55,768 bases of DNA from Microbacterium sp. SZ1 (GCF_002362255.1 NZ_LPVV01000013.1:1-55768), one strand, 5' to 3'. Positions 26,437-35,039 are shown, counted from the stretch's first letter. Program-made: numbers and translations. The notes: generated by a model from the sequence alone, not told the origin.

Positions 26437-26769
26437 TCATCTCTCCTCGGGTGGCCCGGCACGGGCGCGGGAGACGGCGGCGAGTCCAGCGTACGCCGCC
26501 TGGACCTGCACGGTCGCCACGAGACCGGCCAGCGCGCAGCTCGTCACGCGAGCACCGGATGCCGCCGCGACGCGCGCGGCGAGTGCGCAGGGGTCGTCCG
26601 CTGCGACCACGGCACCGCTCGCGGCATCCGCTGCGGCGAGCGCCGCGGCGTCGGCGGCCCCCGCGGCCCGCTGCGCGGTGACGGCGGAGCCTCCGATCGC
26701 CGCCAGTCCGATCGAGAGCGTGGCCGCGACCGCCAGCAGTCCGGCCCCCAGGGCTGTGCCCGCCATCAT
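26437..26769 (-). CDS. Rv3654c-like pseudopilin (TadE-like)
   Basis: The protein has 109-110 residues and an N-terminal hydrophobic helix (GTALGAGLLAVAATLSIGLA), then an Ala-rich segment (AADAAALAAADAASGAVVAA) and a short region with two Cys. This layout matches the actinobacterial Rv3654c family found at the end of Tad clusters. The start may be ATG 26769 or ATG 26766; GGAG is 3 or 6 nt away, and the second is better spaced. It is the last gene of the Tad cluster, 98 bp before the topA start codon. Its role as a minor pilin or surface protein is inferred. Confidence 0.8.
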   Translation of the reverse strand: MMAGTALGAGLLAVAATLSIGLAAIGGSAVTAQRAAGAADAAALAAADAASGAVVAADDPCALAARVAAASGARVTSCALAGLVATVQVQAAYAGLAAVSRARAGPPEER

Positions 26770-26800
26770 CGTCTCCGGTGGGCGGCATCACGGGCGTCCA

Positions 26801-27160
26801 TCACAGACCTCCGGCGAGGGCGCAGCTCGACGCGCGGAGAGGAAGCCGGACCGCGGCGATGGCGACCTCGCTGTGCGCGGTGACGCAGACGAGGTCGGCG
26901 GCGGTGCGGCTCGCCATGCCGGCCCCTGGGACGGCCCTCGCCACCGCTGCCGCCGCCCTGCCCGCATCCTCTCCCCGACCGAGCAGTCTCGCAGCGTCGG
27001 CCGCCGCATCCTGCAGCGCGACCTGGCGCGACGCCGCGCCGAGCGCACCGGCCCCCAGCAGGAGGACCAGCAGCACGGCGGGCAGCGCGAGAGCGAGTTC
27101 CGCGGCGACCGACCCCCGATCGCCGCCCGGTCGACCCGTCACGCGACACCGACACGTCAT
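26801..27160 (-). CDS. tadE: TadE-family minor pilin
   Basis: The 119-residue protein has a basic N-terminus with GDRGSVAAELALALPAVLLV. This is the TadE signature, in which a Glu five residues into the hydrophobic helix marks class III prepilin-like proteins. The rest is Ala-rich (AADAARLLGRGEDAGRAAAA) with two Cys. TadE proteins are minor pilins needed for Flp/Tad pilus assembly. The start overlaps the DUF4244 stop codon by 4 bp, showing tight coupling. A shorter start at the GTG giving MTGRPGGDRGS is possible. Confidence 0.85.
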   Translation of the reverse strand: MTCRCRVTGRPGGDRGSVAAELALALPAVLLVLLLGAGALGAASRQVALQDAAADAARLLGRGEDAGRAAAAVARAVPGAGMASRTAADLVCVTAHSEVAIAAVRLPLRASSCALAGGL

Positions 27161-27354
27161 GAGACGGTGAGCGCGCGGCGCACGATGTCGGTGAGGATGC
27201 CACGCACCTCACCCGACCGCAGGATGACGACGAGCAGGCCGGCGAAGGCCACCGCCGCCATGGTGGTGATGGCGTACTCGGCTGTCGCCGCCCCGCTCTC
27301 GTCGCCGAAGAGCGATGCCGCGCGGCGGCGGGTCAGTGTGGGGATCGTGCTCAT
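27157..27354 (-). CDS. DUF4244 Flp-type major pilin candidate
   Basis: This 65-residue protein has a basic leader (MSTIPTLTRRRAASLFGDES), then GAATAEYAITTMAAVAFAGL. The G-x4-Glu-Tyr pattern at the head of the hydrophobic segment is the class IVb/Flp prepilin hallmark and suggests cleavage after Gly. DUF4244 members are the likely major subunit of actinobacterial Tad pili. It sits between the platform gene (38 bp upstream) and tadE (4-bp overlap). I see no prepilin peptidase in the window, so processing would depend on a gene elsewhere. Confidence 0.85.
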   Translation of the reverse strand: MSTIPTLTRRRAASLFGDESGAATAEYAITTMAAVAFAGLLVVILRSGEVRGILTDIVRRALTVS

Positions 27355-27392
27355 GGTGTTCCTCTTTCTCTAGGTCTTTCTCGTGAGTGCGG

Positions 27393-28289
27393 TCAGAACG
27401 GCAGGGGCGTCGAGGCGAGCACGCTGAGCAGCAGCGGCGCGACCCCGAGCAGGAGGAAGGCGGGCAGGGTGCACACGCCGAGCGGTATCAGGAGTCGGGT
27501 GGAGAGCCGCGCGGCACGCAGTCGCCCTTCGACGCGCGACGCGTGCCTTTCCTGCGCCGCCGACGCCCGGAGGAGCTCGACGGCGGGCACGCCCGCCGAC
27601 CGGGACAGATCGAGAACGGTCCGCAGCCGATGCCCGTCGTCGAGGCACGATGCTCCGGTGTCGTCGACGAGGCGGAGCGCGCGGTCGACGGAGGCTCCTC
27701 CCGACAGCGCCACTGCGACCAGTTCCGCCTGCATCCCCGGCGTGCCCGGCCTCGGACGTGCTCTCTTGAGCAACTGGGCTGTCCAGGCACGCGCGGCGAG
27801 CACGAGGACGAGCCCGGCCACCAGGCATCCCACTCCGAGCGGGCTCGTCGTGACGATGCCGAGGGTGTCGAATCCGAGCGCGAAGCCGAGGAGGAGGCCG
27901 GCGAACGGCATCCACAGAAGCAACCGCGCGGTACCTGCGGGCTCCGCTAGCGCGATCCGCACGTCGTCCGCAGCGGCTGCGGCATCGCGAAGGGTGTCTG
28001 CGATCGTCCGCAGCACCTCGGCGAGCGGGGCACCGACGGTCGTGGCGACCTCCCACGCCGCAGCGAGATCGCGCCATGCTCCTCCCTGCGCCTCGATCGC
28101 GGACACGAGCGCTTCCCCCGCGTCGACGCGCTCGACGATCGACACCGCGTGCGGGTCGCCGAGGTCGGCGATGTGCCGCCACGCGACCATGGGAGCGGCG
28201 CCGGCCTGCAGCAGCACCGCGAGGGTCTGTACGGTGGTCGCCGGATCCGTGCCCTGCGGGGTCGATCTGCGGCGCAGAAACCTCACCAC
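27393..28289 (-). CDS. Type II secretion F-family Tad platform protein, apparent TadB-TadC fusion
   Basis: The protein is 298 residues. An N-terminal T2SSF-like half (LAVLLQAGAAPMVAWRHIAD, VGAPLAEVLRTIADTLRDAA) is followed by two transmembrane helices. A second T2SSF-like half (VAVALSGGASVDRALRLVDD, AGVPAVELLRASAAQERH) ends with a hydrophobic pair. TadB and TadC are separate proteins in many species, including Mycobacterium (Rv3658c and Rv3657c). Here both cytoplasmic helical domains appear in one polypeptide. The platform sits in the inner membrane and is driven by TadA. The GTG start overlaps the tadA stop by 7 bp, with GAGG upstream. Confidence 0.83.
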   Translation of the reverse strand: MVRFLRRRSTPQGTDPATTVQTLAVLLQAGAAPMVAWRHIADLGDPHAVSIVERVDAGEALVSAIEAQGGAWRDLAAAWEVATTVGAPLAEVLRTIADTLRDAAAAADDVRIALAEPAGTARLLLWMPFAGLLLGFALGFDTLGIVTTSPLGVGCLVAGLVLVLAARAWTAQLLKRARPRPGTPGMQAELVAVALSGGASVDRALRLVDDTGASCLDDGHRLRTVLDLSRSAGVPAVELLRASAAQERHASRVEGRLRAARLSTRLLIPLGVCTLPAFLLLGVAPLLLSVLASTPLPF

Positions 28290-29290
28290 GGCTGCACCTC
28301 TTCTATACCGAGGCGATCGCCTTCCAGAGTGAGCGTGCCCGCGCGCTCGATGCGCCTCATCCCGTCGGGGTCCCTGTGCAGGTGCAGCACGATCCCGAAG
28401 GCGCTGACCGCCTGTCGGGCGAGAGCCGTGGCATCCAGCCCCGCGAGCGCGCCGAGCGCCTCCAGGCGAGCCGGCACGTCGCCGAGCCCCGAGGCGTGAA
28501 GTGTTCCCGCGCCGCCGTCGTGCCCGGTGTTCAGGGCGCTGAGCAACTCGCGCACCTCCTCACCGCGGCACTCCCCCACGATGAGGCGGTCGGGCCGCAT
28601 GCGGAGCGATTCCCGCACGAGGCGAGCGAGGCTGATTCCGCCCGCACCCTCGAGGTTCGGCTGCCGCGCCTCGAGGGCGACGTGATGCGGATGGCGAGGG
28701 GAGAGCTCGGCGACGTCCTCGATCGTGACGATGCGCTCGTTCTCGGACGCAGCGGTCAGCAGCGCGGAGAGCAGCGTCGTCTTGCCGGTGCCCGTTCCCC
28801 CAGAGATCAAGACGTTCGTACGATCCCGCACGAGGCCGAGCAGCCACCGCTTCTGCCTGTCGTCGATCGATCCGAGGGCGGCGAGCGCATCGAGGTCGGC
28901 GACCCCCGCCCTGGGCACTCGCACCGACAGTGCGGTACCGGACGCCGAGACGGGGGCGAGCACCGCATGGACGCGGATCCCCGACGCCAGCCGCACGTCG
29001 ACGCATGGCGCCTGGTCGTCGAGGTGGCGCCCGCCGAGGCCGACCAGGGCGACGGCGAGGTCGCGGACCTCCCGTTCCGAGGCCCGCCACCCCTGGACGG
29101 CCTCCGTTCCCCTCCCTCGGTCGACGAACAACCCGAGCGAGCCGTTCACGAACACGTCGGTGACATCCCCGTCGGCGCAGAACTCGGCGAGCGGCCCGAA
29201 GGCGGGGTCGAGCGGGGCCCGGGTGCTCGCTTCGCCGACCCCGGGGTGGGTGACCGCGTCGCGCGGCTCGATGACGAATCGGTGGCTCAT
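28283..29290 (-). CDS. tadA: TadA/CpaF-family pilus assembly ATPase
   Basis: The 335-residue ATPase belongs to the secretion GspE/VirB11 class. It has Walker A GGTGTGKTTLLSALLTAA, the Asp box and Walker B (IVTIEDVAELSP; RPDRLIVGECRGEEVRELL) and the His box (LNTGHDGGAGTLHASG). It powers Tad pilus assembly at the inner membrane. The N-terminal segment PLAEFCADGDVTDVFVNG is typical of CpaF. It is the first gene of the cluster. Mycobacterial clusters have ssd (TadZ/CpaE-like) before it, but here the upstream 408 bp holds only a 6C RNA and the acs leader. Confidence 0.92.
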   Translation of the reverse strand: MSHRFVIEPRDAVTHPGVGEASTRAPLDPAFGPLAEFCADGDVTDVFVNGSLGLFVDRGRGTEAVQGWRASEREVRDLAVALVGLGGRHLDDQAPCVDVRLASGIRVHAVLAPVSASGTALSVRVPRAGVADLDALAALGSIDDRQKRWLLGLVRDRTNVLISGGTGTGKTTLLSALLTAASENERIVTIEDVAELSPRHPHHVALEARQPNLEGAGGISLARLVRESLRMRPDRLIVGECRGEEVRELLSALNTGHDGGAGTLHASGLGDVPARLEALGALAGLDATALARQAVSAFGIVLHLHRDPDGMRRIERAGTLTLEGDRLGIEEVQPW

Positions 29291-29440
29291 GGCTCGACGC
29301 TAGACAGCGCCAGCGGATCGCGGACGGGCGATCGGCGGGCGTCCGCAGAAGCTGTGCGGAACGTCTCTGCGGCATCATCGGTGCAGAGGTGGTGCGGATA
29401 CGACGCGGAGACGGTCCGCCTCCGGCCCGGCGCAGACACG

Positions 29441-29536
29441 AGAAAGGCGGCACCTCACGGGGGGAATGAGATGCCGCCGACGGCGACCCTTTCGGGGGAA
29501 TCGGGCACGCCAAGGCCGGAATGAAGAATTCGGCTG
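29441..29536 (-). ncRNA. 6C small RNA
   Basis: On the minus strand two GC-rich hairpins carry C-runs in their loops. The first (29511-29482) has ATTCCCCCG. The second has 12-bp arms GGCGGCATCTCA and TGAGGTGCCGCC, with one non-Watson-Crick pair, around loop TTCCCCCCG, and is followed by TTTCT as terminator (29445-29441). This is the actinobacterial 6C RNA arrangement. The Mycobacterium tuberculosis 6C RNA (B11) is about 93 nt and lies beside Rv3660c at its Tad locus, the same neighbourhood as here. The first loop has five rather than six C residues. The predicted length is about 96 nt. The 408-bp gap between tadA and acs holds this RNA and the acs leader; I see nothing else clear in it. Confidence 0.78.
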
Positions 29537-29542
29537 TCGTCG

Positions 29543-29570
29543 AGTGTACGCAGGGCGACCGTCCTCACAA
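29543..29570 (-). promoter_or_regulatory. Promoter of the 6C RNA
   Basis: On the minus strand, TTGTGA (29570-29565) and TACACT (29548-29543) are separated by 16 bp, a good SigA-like pair. The start site would be near 29536, which gives an RNA that just contains both C-loop hairpins. Confidence 0.6.
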
Positions 29571-29698
29571 AACCGGCTCCCGTACCGACTTTCGGCAGTA
29601 TGCGATGGCATCGGCCGGGACTAGATTCGCCCTCACGCGATCGATCACGGACTCGGTCGCGCCCGTACGACCCGCACGCCGCAAAGGAGCGCCTGCCG

Positions 29699-31666
29699 AT
29701 GAGCAGTCAGATCGATCACCTTCTCGACGAGACCCGAAAATTCCCGCCGTCCGAGGAGTTCGCCGCCCAGTCGGTCTCGTCGCCGGAACTGTACGAGCGC
29801 GCTGCCGCCGACCGCGAGGCGTTCTGGGCCGAGCAGTCCCGTGAGCTCCTGAGCTGGAACACGCCGTTCACCCGGGTCCTCGACTGGTCGACGCCACCGT
29901 TCGCGAAGTGGTTCGACGACGGTGAGCTCAACGTCGCCTACAACTGCCTCGACCGCCATGTCGAGGCAGGCAACGGCGACCGCGTCGCCCTGCACTGGGA
30001 GGGCGAACCCGGCGACTCGCGCAGCATCACCTACGCCGAGCTGACCGAGGAGGTCAAACGGGTCGCGAACGTGCTCGAAGACCTGGGCATCGGTCACGGC
30101 GACCGCGTCGCGATCTACCTCCCGATGATCCCCGAGGCGGTGGCCTCCATGCTGGCCGTCGCGCGCGTCGGCGCGATCCACTCCGTGGTCTTCGGCGGCT
30201 TCAGCGCCGACAGCCTGCGCGCGCGCATCGACGACGCTGGTGCCAAACTCGTCATCACGGCCGACGGCGGCTATCGCAAGGGACGCGTCTCCGCCCTCAA
30301 GCCCGCGGTCGACCAGGCGCTGTCCGACCGTGGCGACGGCGAGCAGCAGACGGTCGAGCACGTCCTCGTCGTGAAGCGCGGCGAGAACGAGGTCGACTGG
30401 CAGGAGGGCCGCGACGTCTGGTGGCACGACGCCGTGCCCGCGGCATCCGCCGACCACGAGGCACAGGCGTTCCCCTCCGAGAACCCGCTGTTCATCCTCT
30501 ACACCTCCGGAACCACCGGGAAGCCGAAGGGCATCCTGCACACCTCCGGCGGCTACCTCACCCAGGCGGCGTACTCGCACAAGTACGTCTTCGACCTGCA
30601 CCCCGAGACCGACGTCTACTGGTGCACGGCCGACATCGGGTGGATCACCGGCCACAGCTATGTGACGTACGGACCGCTCGCGAACGGTGCGACCCAGGTC
30701 ATCTACGAGGGCACGCCCGACTCCCCGCACCCGGGCCGGTGGTGGGAGATCATCGAGAAGTACAGGGTCTCGATCTTCTACACGGCGCCGACCGCGATCC
30801 GCTCGTTCATGAAGATCGGCCGCAGCGTCCCGCAGAAGTTCGACCTCTCGTCGCTGCGACTGCTGGGGTCGGTGGGCGAGCCGATCAACCCCGAAGCATG
30901 GATCTGGTACCGCGACGTGATCGGAGCCGGCAAGACGCCGATCGTCGACACGTGGTGGCAGACCGAGACCGGCGCGATCATGGTGTCGGCCCTCCCGGGC
31001 GTGACGGCGACCAAGCCGGGCTCCGCACAGGTGCCGCTGCCCGGCATCTCGATCGACGTCGTCGACGAGTCGGGCACCGAGGTGGGAAACGGCAACGGCG
31101 GACTGCTCGTGATCACCGAGCCGTGGCCCAGCATGCTCCGCGGCATCTGGGGCGACCCGGAGCGGTACAAGGAGACGTACTGGGAGAAGTTCGAGAACCA
31201 GGGGTACTACTTCGCCGGCGACGGAGCTCGCCTCGACGATGACGGCGACCTGTGGCTGCTCGGCCGCGTCGACGACGTCATGAACGTCTCGGGGCATCGT
31301 CTCTCCACCGCAGAGATCGAGAGCTCCCTCGTCGCGCACGAGGCCACCGCCGAGGCCGCGGTCGTCGGCGCCTCCGACGAGACCACCGGTCAGGCGGTCG
31401 TCGCCTTCGTCATCATCAAGGAGAGCTACCTCTCGGCCCACGACCCGGCAGGGCTCGCCCAGCAGCTGCGCCTGTGGGTCGGTGAGCAGATCGGAGCGAT
31501 CGCGCGTCCGCGCGACGTCTACATCGTCGGAGAGCTGCCGAAGACCCGATCCGGGAAGATCATGCGGCGGCTGCTGCGCGATGTCGCGGAAGGACGCGAG
31601 GTCGGCGACACGACGACGCTCGCGGACACCGCGGTCATGAGCATCATCTCGGCGCAGGTCAAGTAA
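29699..31666 (+). CDS. acs: Acetyl-CoA synthetase
   Basis: Acs makes acetyl-CoA from acetate, ATP and CoA via acetyl-AMP. The 655-residue protein has the AMP-binding core motif YTSGTTGKPKGILHTSGGYL, the acetate-pocket segment TADIGWITGHSYVTYGPLAN, the hinge (GDGARLDDDGDLWLLGRVDD) and the acetylatable catalytic Lys in PKTRSGKIMRR (K620). Length is standard. ATG 29699 has AAAGGAG about 9 nt upstream; longer frames contain unrelated Arg-rich sequence. It is monocistronic with a strong terminator. It complements pta-ackA at the other end of the window, a high-affinity versus low-affinity acetate pair. Confidence 0.96.
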   Translation: MSSQIDHLLDETRKFPPSEEFAAQSVSSPELYERAAADREAFWAEQSRELLSWNTPFTRVLDWSTPPFAKWFDDGELNVAYNCLDRHVEAGNGDRVALHWEGEPGDSRSITYAELTEEVKRVANVLEDLGIGHGDRVAIYLPMIPEAVASMLAVARVGAIHSVVFGGFSADSLRARIDDAGAKLVITADGGYRKGRVSALKPAVDQALSDRGDGEQQTVEHVLVVKRGENEVDWQEGRDVWWHDAVPAASADHEAQAFPSENPLFILYTSGTTGKPKGILHTSGGYLTQAAYSHKYVFDLHPETDVYWCTADIGWITGHSYVTYGPLANGATQVIYEGTPDSPHPGRWWEIIEKYRVSIFYTAPTAIRSFMKIGRSVPQKFDLSSLRLLGSVGEPINPEAWIWYRDVIGAGKTPIVDTWWQTETGAIMVSALPGVTATKPGSAQVPLPGISIDVVDESGTEVGNGNGGLLVITEPWPSMLRGIWGDPERYKETYWEKFENQGYYFAGDGARLDDDGDLWLLGRVDDVMNVSGHRLSTAEIESSLVAHEATAEAAVVGASDETTGQAVVAFVIIKESYLSAHDPAGLAQQLRLWVGEQIGAIARPRDVYIVGELPKTRSGKIMRRLLRDVAEGREVGDTTTLADTAVMSIISAQVK

Positions 31667-31678
31667 GACGCGTGCTGA

Positions 31679-31706
31679 ACGCCCCCTCCCGGTCGGGAGG
31701 GGGCGT
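31679..31706. terminator. Bidirectional terminator between acs and the ridA-like gene
   Basis: ACGCCCCCTCCC (31679-31690) and GGGAGGGGGCGT (31695-31706) form a perfect 12-bp stem with loop GGTC between two convergent genes. Confidence 0.88.
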
Positions 31707-31724
31707 TCCGCATGTGCCGCGATG

Positions 31725-32183
31725 TCAGGCGAGGATGAAGGTGACCTCGACCTCGACGGGACTGTCGAGGGGCAGCACGGGCACGCCCACGGCGGCGCGG
31801 ACGTGGCGCCCCGCATCGCCGAAGATCTCTCCGAGCACCACGCTCGCGCCGTTGATGACGCCGGGCTGGCCGGTGAACTCCGGAGTGGATGCCACGAAGC
31901 CGCCGACCCGAAGGACGCCGGCGATGCGGTCGACGCCGCCCGCGGCATCCGCAGCGGCAGCGAGCGCGTTCAGCGCGCAGGTGCGGGCGTAGGCGTTCGC
32001 GTCGTCGGCGGCGACGGCAGCTCCCACCTTCCCCGTGGCCGGCAGGGCGCCGTCGGAGAAAGGCAGCTGGCCGGAGGTGTAGACCAGGCCGTCGCGGACG
32101 ACCGCGGGGACGTAGGCGGCGACGGGTGCGGCGACCGCGGGCAGCTCGATGCCGAGCTCGGCGAGGCGTGCGGAGACGCTCAC
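31725..32183 (-). CDS. RidA/YjgF-family protein
   Basis: The 152-residue protein belongs to the RidA superfamily, whose archetypal members deaminate reactive enamine/imine intermediates. Recognisable parts are GLVYTSGQLPFSDGALPATG and the C-terminal VGVPVLPLDSPVEVEVTFIL. The archetype's catalytic Arg in the R-C/V-E-V motif is not obvious, so this may be an Rid-like subgroup without classical activity. The GTG at 32183 has GGAGG 6 nt upstream and overlaps the DUF4177 gene by 4 bp. Mycobacteria have a related pair near ponA2, so the neighbourhood is conserved. Confidence 0.85.
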   Translation of the reverse strand: MSVSARLAELGIELPAVAAPVAAYVPAVVRDGLVYTSGQLPFSDGALPATGKVGAAVAADDANAYARTCALNALAAAADAAGGVDRIAGVLRVGGFVASTPEFTGQPGVINGASVVLGEIFGDAGRHVRAAVGVPVLPLDSPVEVEVTFILA

Positions 32184-32404
32184 GCTGCGCCTCCCTCGAA
32201 CTGGCGCGCCGCCTGTTCGGCAGCCGCGAGACCAGAGTTGCCCGCCGCATCCGTGGTGACAGGACGCTTGAAGTAGGCGACGAGCCCGCCCTCCGGCCCC
32301 TGTACGACCTGGACGAGCTCCCAGCCCTGCTTGCCCCAGTTGTTGAGGATCGCGGCGGTGTTGTGGATCAGCAGCGGCGTCGTGAGGTACTCCCACGTGG
32401 TCAT
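32180..32404 (-). CDS. DUF4177-like small protein
   Basis: The 74-residue protein starts MTTWEYLTTPLLIHNTAAIL and contains NNWGKQGWELVQVVQGPEGG, the pattern of DUF4177 (WEY at the N-terminus and GxxGWELV). The function is unknown. The ATG at 32404 has AGGAG 5 nt upstream. It is co-translated with the RidA-like gene and divergent from the penicillin-binding protein gene, with 76 bp between the two start codons. That gap contains a GCATCCG/CGGATGC inverted repeat (32422-32439) that could be an operator. Confidence 0.8.
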   Translation of the reverse strand: MTTWEYLTTPLLIHNTAAILNNWGKQGWELVQVVQGPEGGLVAYFKRPVTTDAAGNSGLAAAEQAARQFEGGAA

Positions 32405-32480
32405 GGCTCTCCTGTCTGGCGGCATCCGCACCCGGATGCGTCAAAGGTGGTTTTTCAGGGAACTCCCCTACGATCAGCGT

Positions 32481-35039
32481 ATGCCTCTAAAGAATCGCAC
32501 GGTGAAGGGTGCGCTCGGCGGGGTCCTCGGACTCGTCGGCCTGAGCGCGGTCGCCGGCCTCCTCGTCACGGCCAGCGTCACCCCGGTCCTCGCCATGACG
32601 GGTATCGCCGGTTCGCAGGCCCTCACGATCTTCGAAGACCTGCCCGCCAATCTCGATGTGACCGCTCCGATGGAGCAGTCCACGATCTACGCCACGGCGG
32701 CCGACGGCTCCGCGGTGGAGCTGGCGTCGTTCTACGAGCAGAACCGCGTCCCCGTGACGTTCGAGCAGATCAACCCCGTCGTGTTCGACGCCGTCCTCTC
32801 CAGTGAGGACAAGGGCTACTACACGCACGGCGGCGTCAACGTCGGCGCGACCGCGAAGGCGCTCGTCGACAACCTGCGCGGAACCAGCGATCGAGGCGCA
32901 TCGACGATCACGCAGCAGTACGTGAAGAACGTGCTCATCCAGGAGTGCGAGCAGAAGGCCGACCCGGCCTCCGGGACGTACGCCGACGACCTGCAGCAGT
33001 GCTGGTTGGACGCGACCAACGCGTCCGGCTCGAAGGGCATCGAGCGCAAGCTCCAGGAGATGCGGTACGCGCTGCAGATCGAGAAGGAGTACTCGAAGAA
33101 CGACATCCTCCTCGGGTACCTCAACATCGCGAACTTCGGCGGCACCGTCTACGGCATCGAGTCGGCGGCGAACTACTACTTCTCCACCACCGCGGCGAAC
33201 CTCACCGTGGCGCAGGCCGCGACGATCGCCGGCATGGTGCAGAACCCGAACCAGTACCGCATCGACCGTCCGAACGGAACGTGGACGGATGACGACGGCG
33301 TCGCCCACAACACCGAGGCCGACGGGTATGCCGACACTCTCGAGCGTCGGCACTACGTGCTCGGTCGCATGCTGACCGACGGCAAGATCACGCAGGCGCA
33401 GTACGACGAGGCGGAGGCGACGCCGATCACCCCCGCGATCAGCGTTCCCACGCAGGGTTGCGTCGCCGCCAACGACATCGCGCGCAGCGCCTACTTCTGC
33501 GAGTACGTGAAGTCGGTCGTCCTCAACGATCCCGCCTTCGGTGACACTCCCGAGGCTCGGCGCGACCTGCTCCGCCAGGGTGGTCTGAAGATCTACTCGA
33601 CGATGAACATCGACATCCAGAACGCCGGCGCGCAGGCGATGCTCGAGACGGTTCCGGGGAACTACGACAACCAGTACTTCGGCGCCGCAGGCGTCTCGCT
33701 CGAGACGACGACCGGGCGCGTGCTCGCGATCACGCAGAACACGACGTTCAGCGAGACGGTCCAGGGCGACCAGGCCTACACCTCGCTCGTCTTCGCGACC
33801 GACAAGGCGCACGGAGGATCAAACGGCTTCTCGGTCGGATCCACGTACAAGCTCTTCACCCTGATCGACTGGCTCGAGGAGGGCCACTCGGTGCGCGAGA
33901 CGCTCAACGGCAGCATCCGGGTGTTCCAGAACTTCAAGTGCGGCGATGACCGCATCCGCAACAACACGAAGATCCAGAACTTCGGAAACCAGGGCGGGTA
34001 CACGGGCACCGTGATGAAGTTCACCGCCGACTCGCTGAACACCGGGTACCTTGCGATGGCCGAGAAGCTCGACCTCTGCAAGATCAACGCTGTGGCCGAC
34101 CGCATGGGCGTCACCCTTGCCAACGGCGGCAAGACCACCGACGACCCGGCCGCTCCGTATGACATTCTCGGGCCGAAGTACATCTCGCCTCTCGCGATGG
34201 CAGGCGCGTACGCCACGGTTGCGAACAACGGCATCTACTGCACCCCGAAGGCGATCGACCGCGTCGTCAACGCCGAGGGCGAGGAGCTGCCGATCCCCGA
34301 GTCCAAGTGCTCGCAGGTGATCTCGCCCGAGGTCGCCAACACCGCAGCCTTCGCACTGCAGGGCGTCATGAACGGCGGAACCGGCGCGCGTGCCAACACT
34401 CGCGACGGTGTGCCGCTCATCGGCAAGACCGGAACCCACGAGTCGTGGGGAACCATGATGATCGAGTCCAGCACGAAGGTCACGACAGCGGTCTGGGTCG
34501 GCCGTTCGCAGGGGCAGGCGAGCATTCTGCGTCAGTCGTGGGGCGGAACGCCCCTCAACGAGATGCGCTACAGCCTGGCGCGCACGATGCAGCGCACCGC
34601 GAACGACATCTACGGCGGCGACGCGTTCCCGCAGCCGGACGCGAACCTGAGCAAGCAGGTGCTGACGGACGTGCCGAACGTCGTGGGCATGGATACGGCG
34701 ACCGCGACGGCCACCCTGCAGAACGCCGACTTCCAGGTCGTCGTCGGTCCTCCTGTGGATGGCCCCGCAGGGGACGTCATCGTCGCCCAGGACCCCTCAG
34801 GCCAGGCACCGAGCGGCGCGACGGTGACGATCTCGCCCAGCAACGGACAGGGCGCGAGCGTGCCCGACGTCACGGGTCAGTCGAAGACGGCTGCCGGCAG
34901 CGCGCTGTTCGCCGCAGGCTTCACGTCGATCTCCTTCGACAACTCGTGCAACCCGAATGGAGCGGTCGTGGCATCCACCAACCCGGCGGCGAACACGGCG
35001 GCGAACAAGTCCACGCCGATCACGGTCGCCTGCCAGTGA
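32481..35039 (+). CDS. Class A penicillin-binding protein with PASTA domains (PonA2-like)
   Basis: The 852-residue bifunctional peptidoglycan synthase has one N-terminal transmembrane helix (about residues 10-38). The GT51 glycosyltransferase contains EDKGYYTHGGV (catalytic E109) and RGASTITQQYVKNVL. The transpeptidase has nucleophile Ser454 in GSTYKLF, the SLN motif in ADSLNTGYLAMAEKL, and KTG at about residue 649. Two C-terminal PASTA-like repeats follow (VPNVVGMDTATATATLQNAD; VPDVTGQSKTAAGSALFAAG). The layout and the following metallophosphoesterase resemble mycobacterial ponA2. The start at ATG 32481 lacks a good ribosome site. Its stop overlaps the next gene's start. Confidence 0.93.
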   Translation: MPLKNRTVKGALGGVLGLVGLSAVAGLLVTASVTPVLAMTGIAGSQALTIFEDLPANLDVTAPMEQSTIYATAADGSAVELASFYEQNRVPVTFEQINPVVFDAVLSSEDKGYYTHGGVNVGATAKALVDNLRGTSDRGASTITQQYVKNVLIQECEQKADPASGTYADDLQQCWLDATNASGSKGIERKLQEMRYALQIEKEYSKNDILLGYLNIANFGGTVYGIESAANYYFSTTAANLTVAQAATIAGMVQNPNQYRIDRPNGTWTDDDGVAHNTEADGYADTLERRHYVLGRMLTDGKITQAQYDEAEATPITPAISVPTQGCVAANDIARSAYFCEYVKSVVLNDPAFGDTPEARRDLLRQGGLKIYSTMNIDIQNAGAQAMLETVPGNYDNQYFGAAGVSLETTTGRVLAITQNTTFSETVQGDQAYTSLVFATDKAHGGSNGFSVGSTYKLFTLIDWLEEGHSVRETLNGSIRVFQNFKCGDDRIRNNTKIQNFGNQGGYTGTVMKFTADSLNTGYLAMAEKLDLCKINAVADRMGVTLANGGKTTDDPAAPYDILGPKYISPLAMAGAYATVANNGIYCTPKAIDRVVNAEGEELPIPESKCSQVISPEVANTAAFALQGVMNGGTGARANTRDGVPLIGKTGTHESWGTMMIESSTKVTTAVWVGRSQGQASILRQSWGGTPLNEMRYSLARTMQRTANDIYGGDAFPQPDANLSKQVLTDVPNVVGMDTATATATLQNADFQVVVGPPVDGPAGDVIVAQDPSGQAPSGATVTISPSNGQGASVPDVTGQSKTAAGSALFAAGFTSISFDNSCNPNGAVVASTNPAANTAANKSTPITVACQ

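Noticed and set aside
23336..27373. A very long open frame on the plus strand opposite topA and the tad genes
   Set aside because: It is an antisense shadow of GC-rich coding DNA. The minus strand encodes recognisable TopA, pilins and Tad proteins, while the plus-strand product is low-complexity Arg/Leu/Gly sequence with no domain.
32422..32439. A separate operator feature at the GCATCCG/CGGATGC inverted repeat between the DUF4177 and penicillin-binding protein genes
   Set aside because: The 7-bp arms are short and GCATCC-like hexamers are common throughout this genome segment, so it is mentioned only as a possible site.
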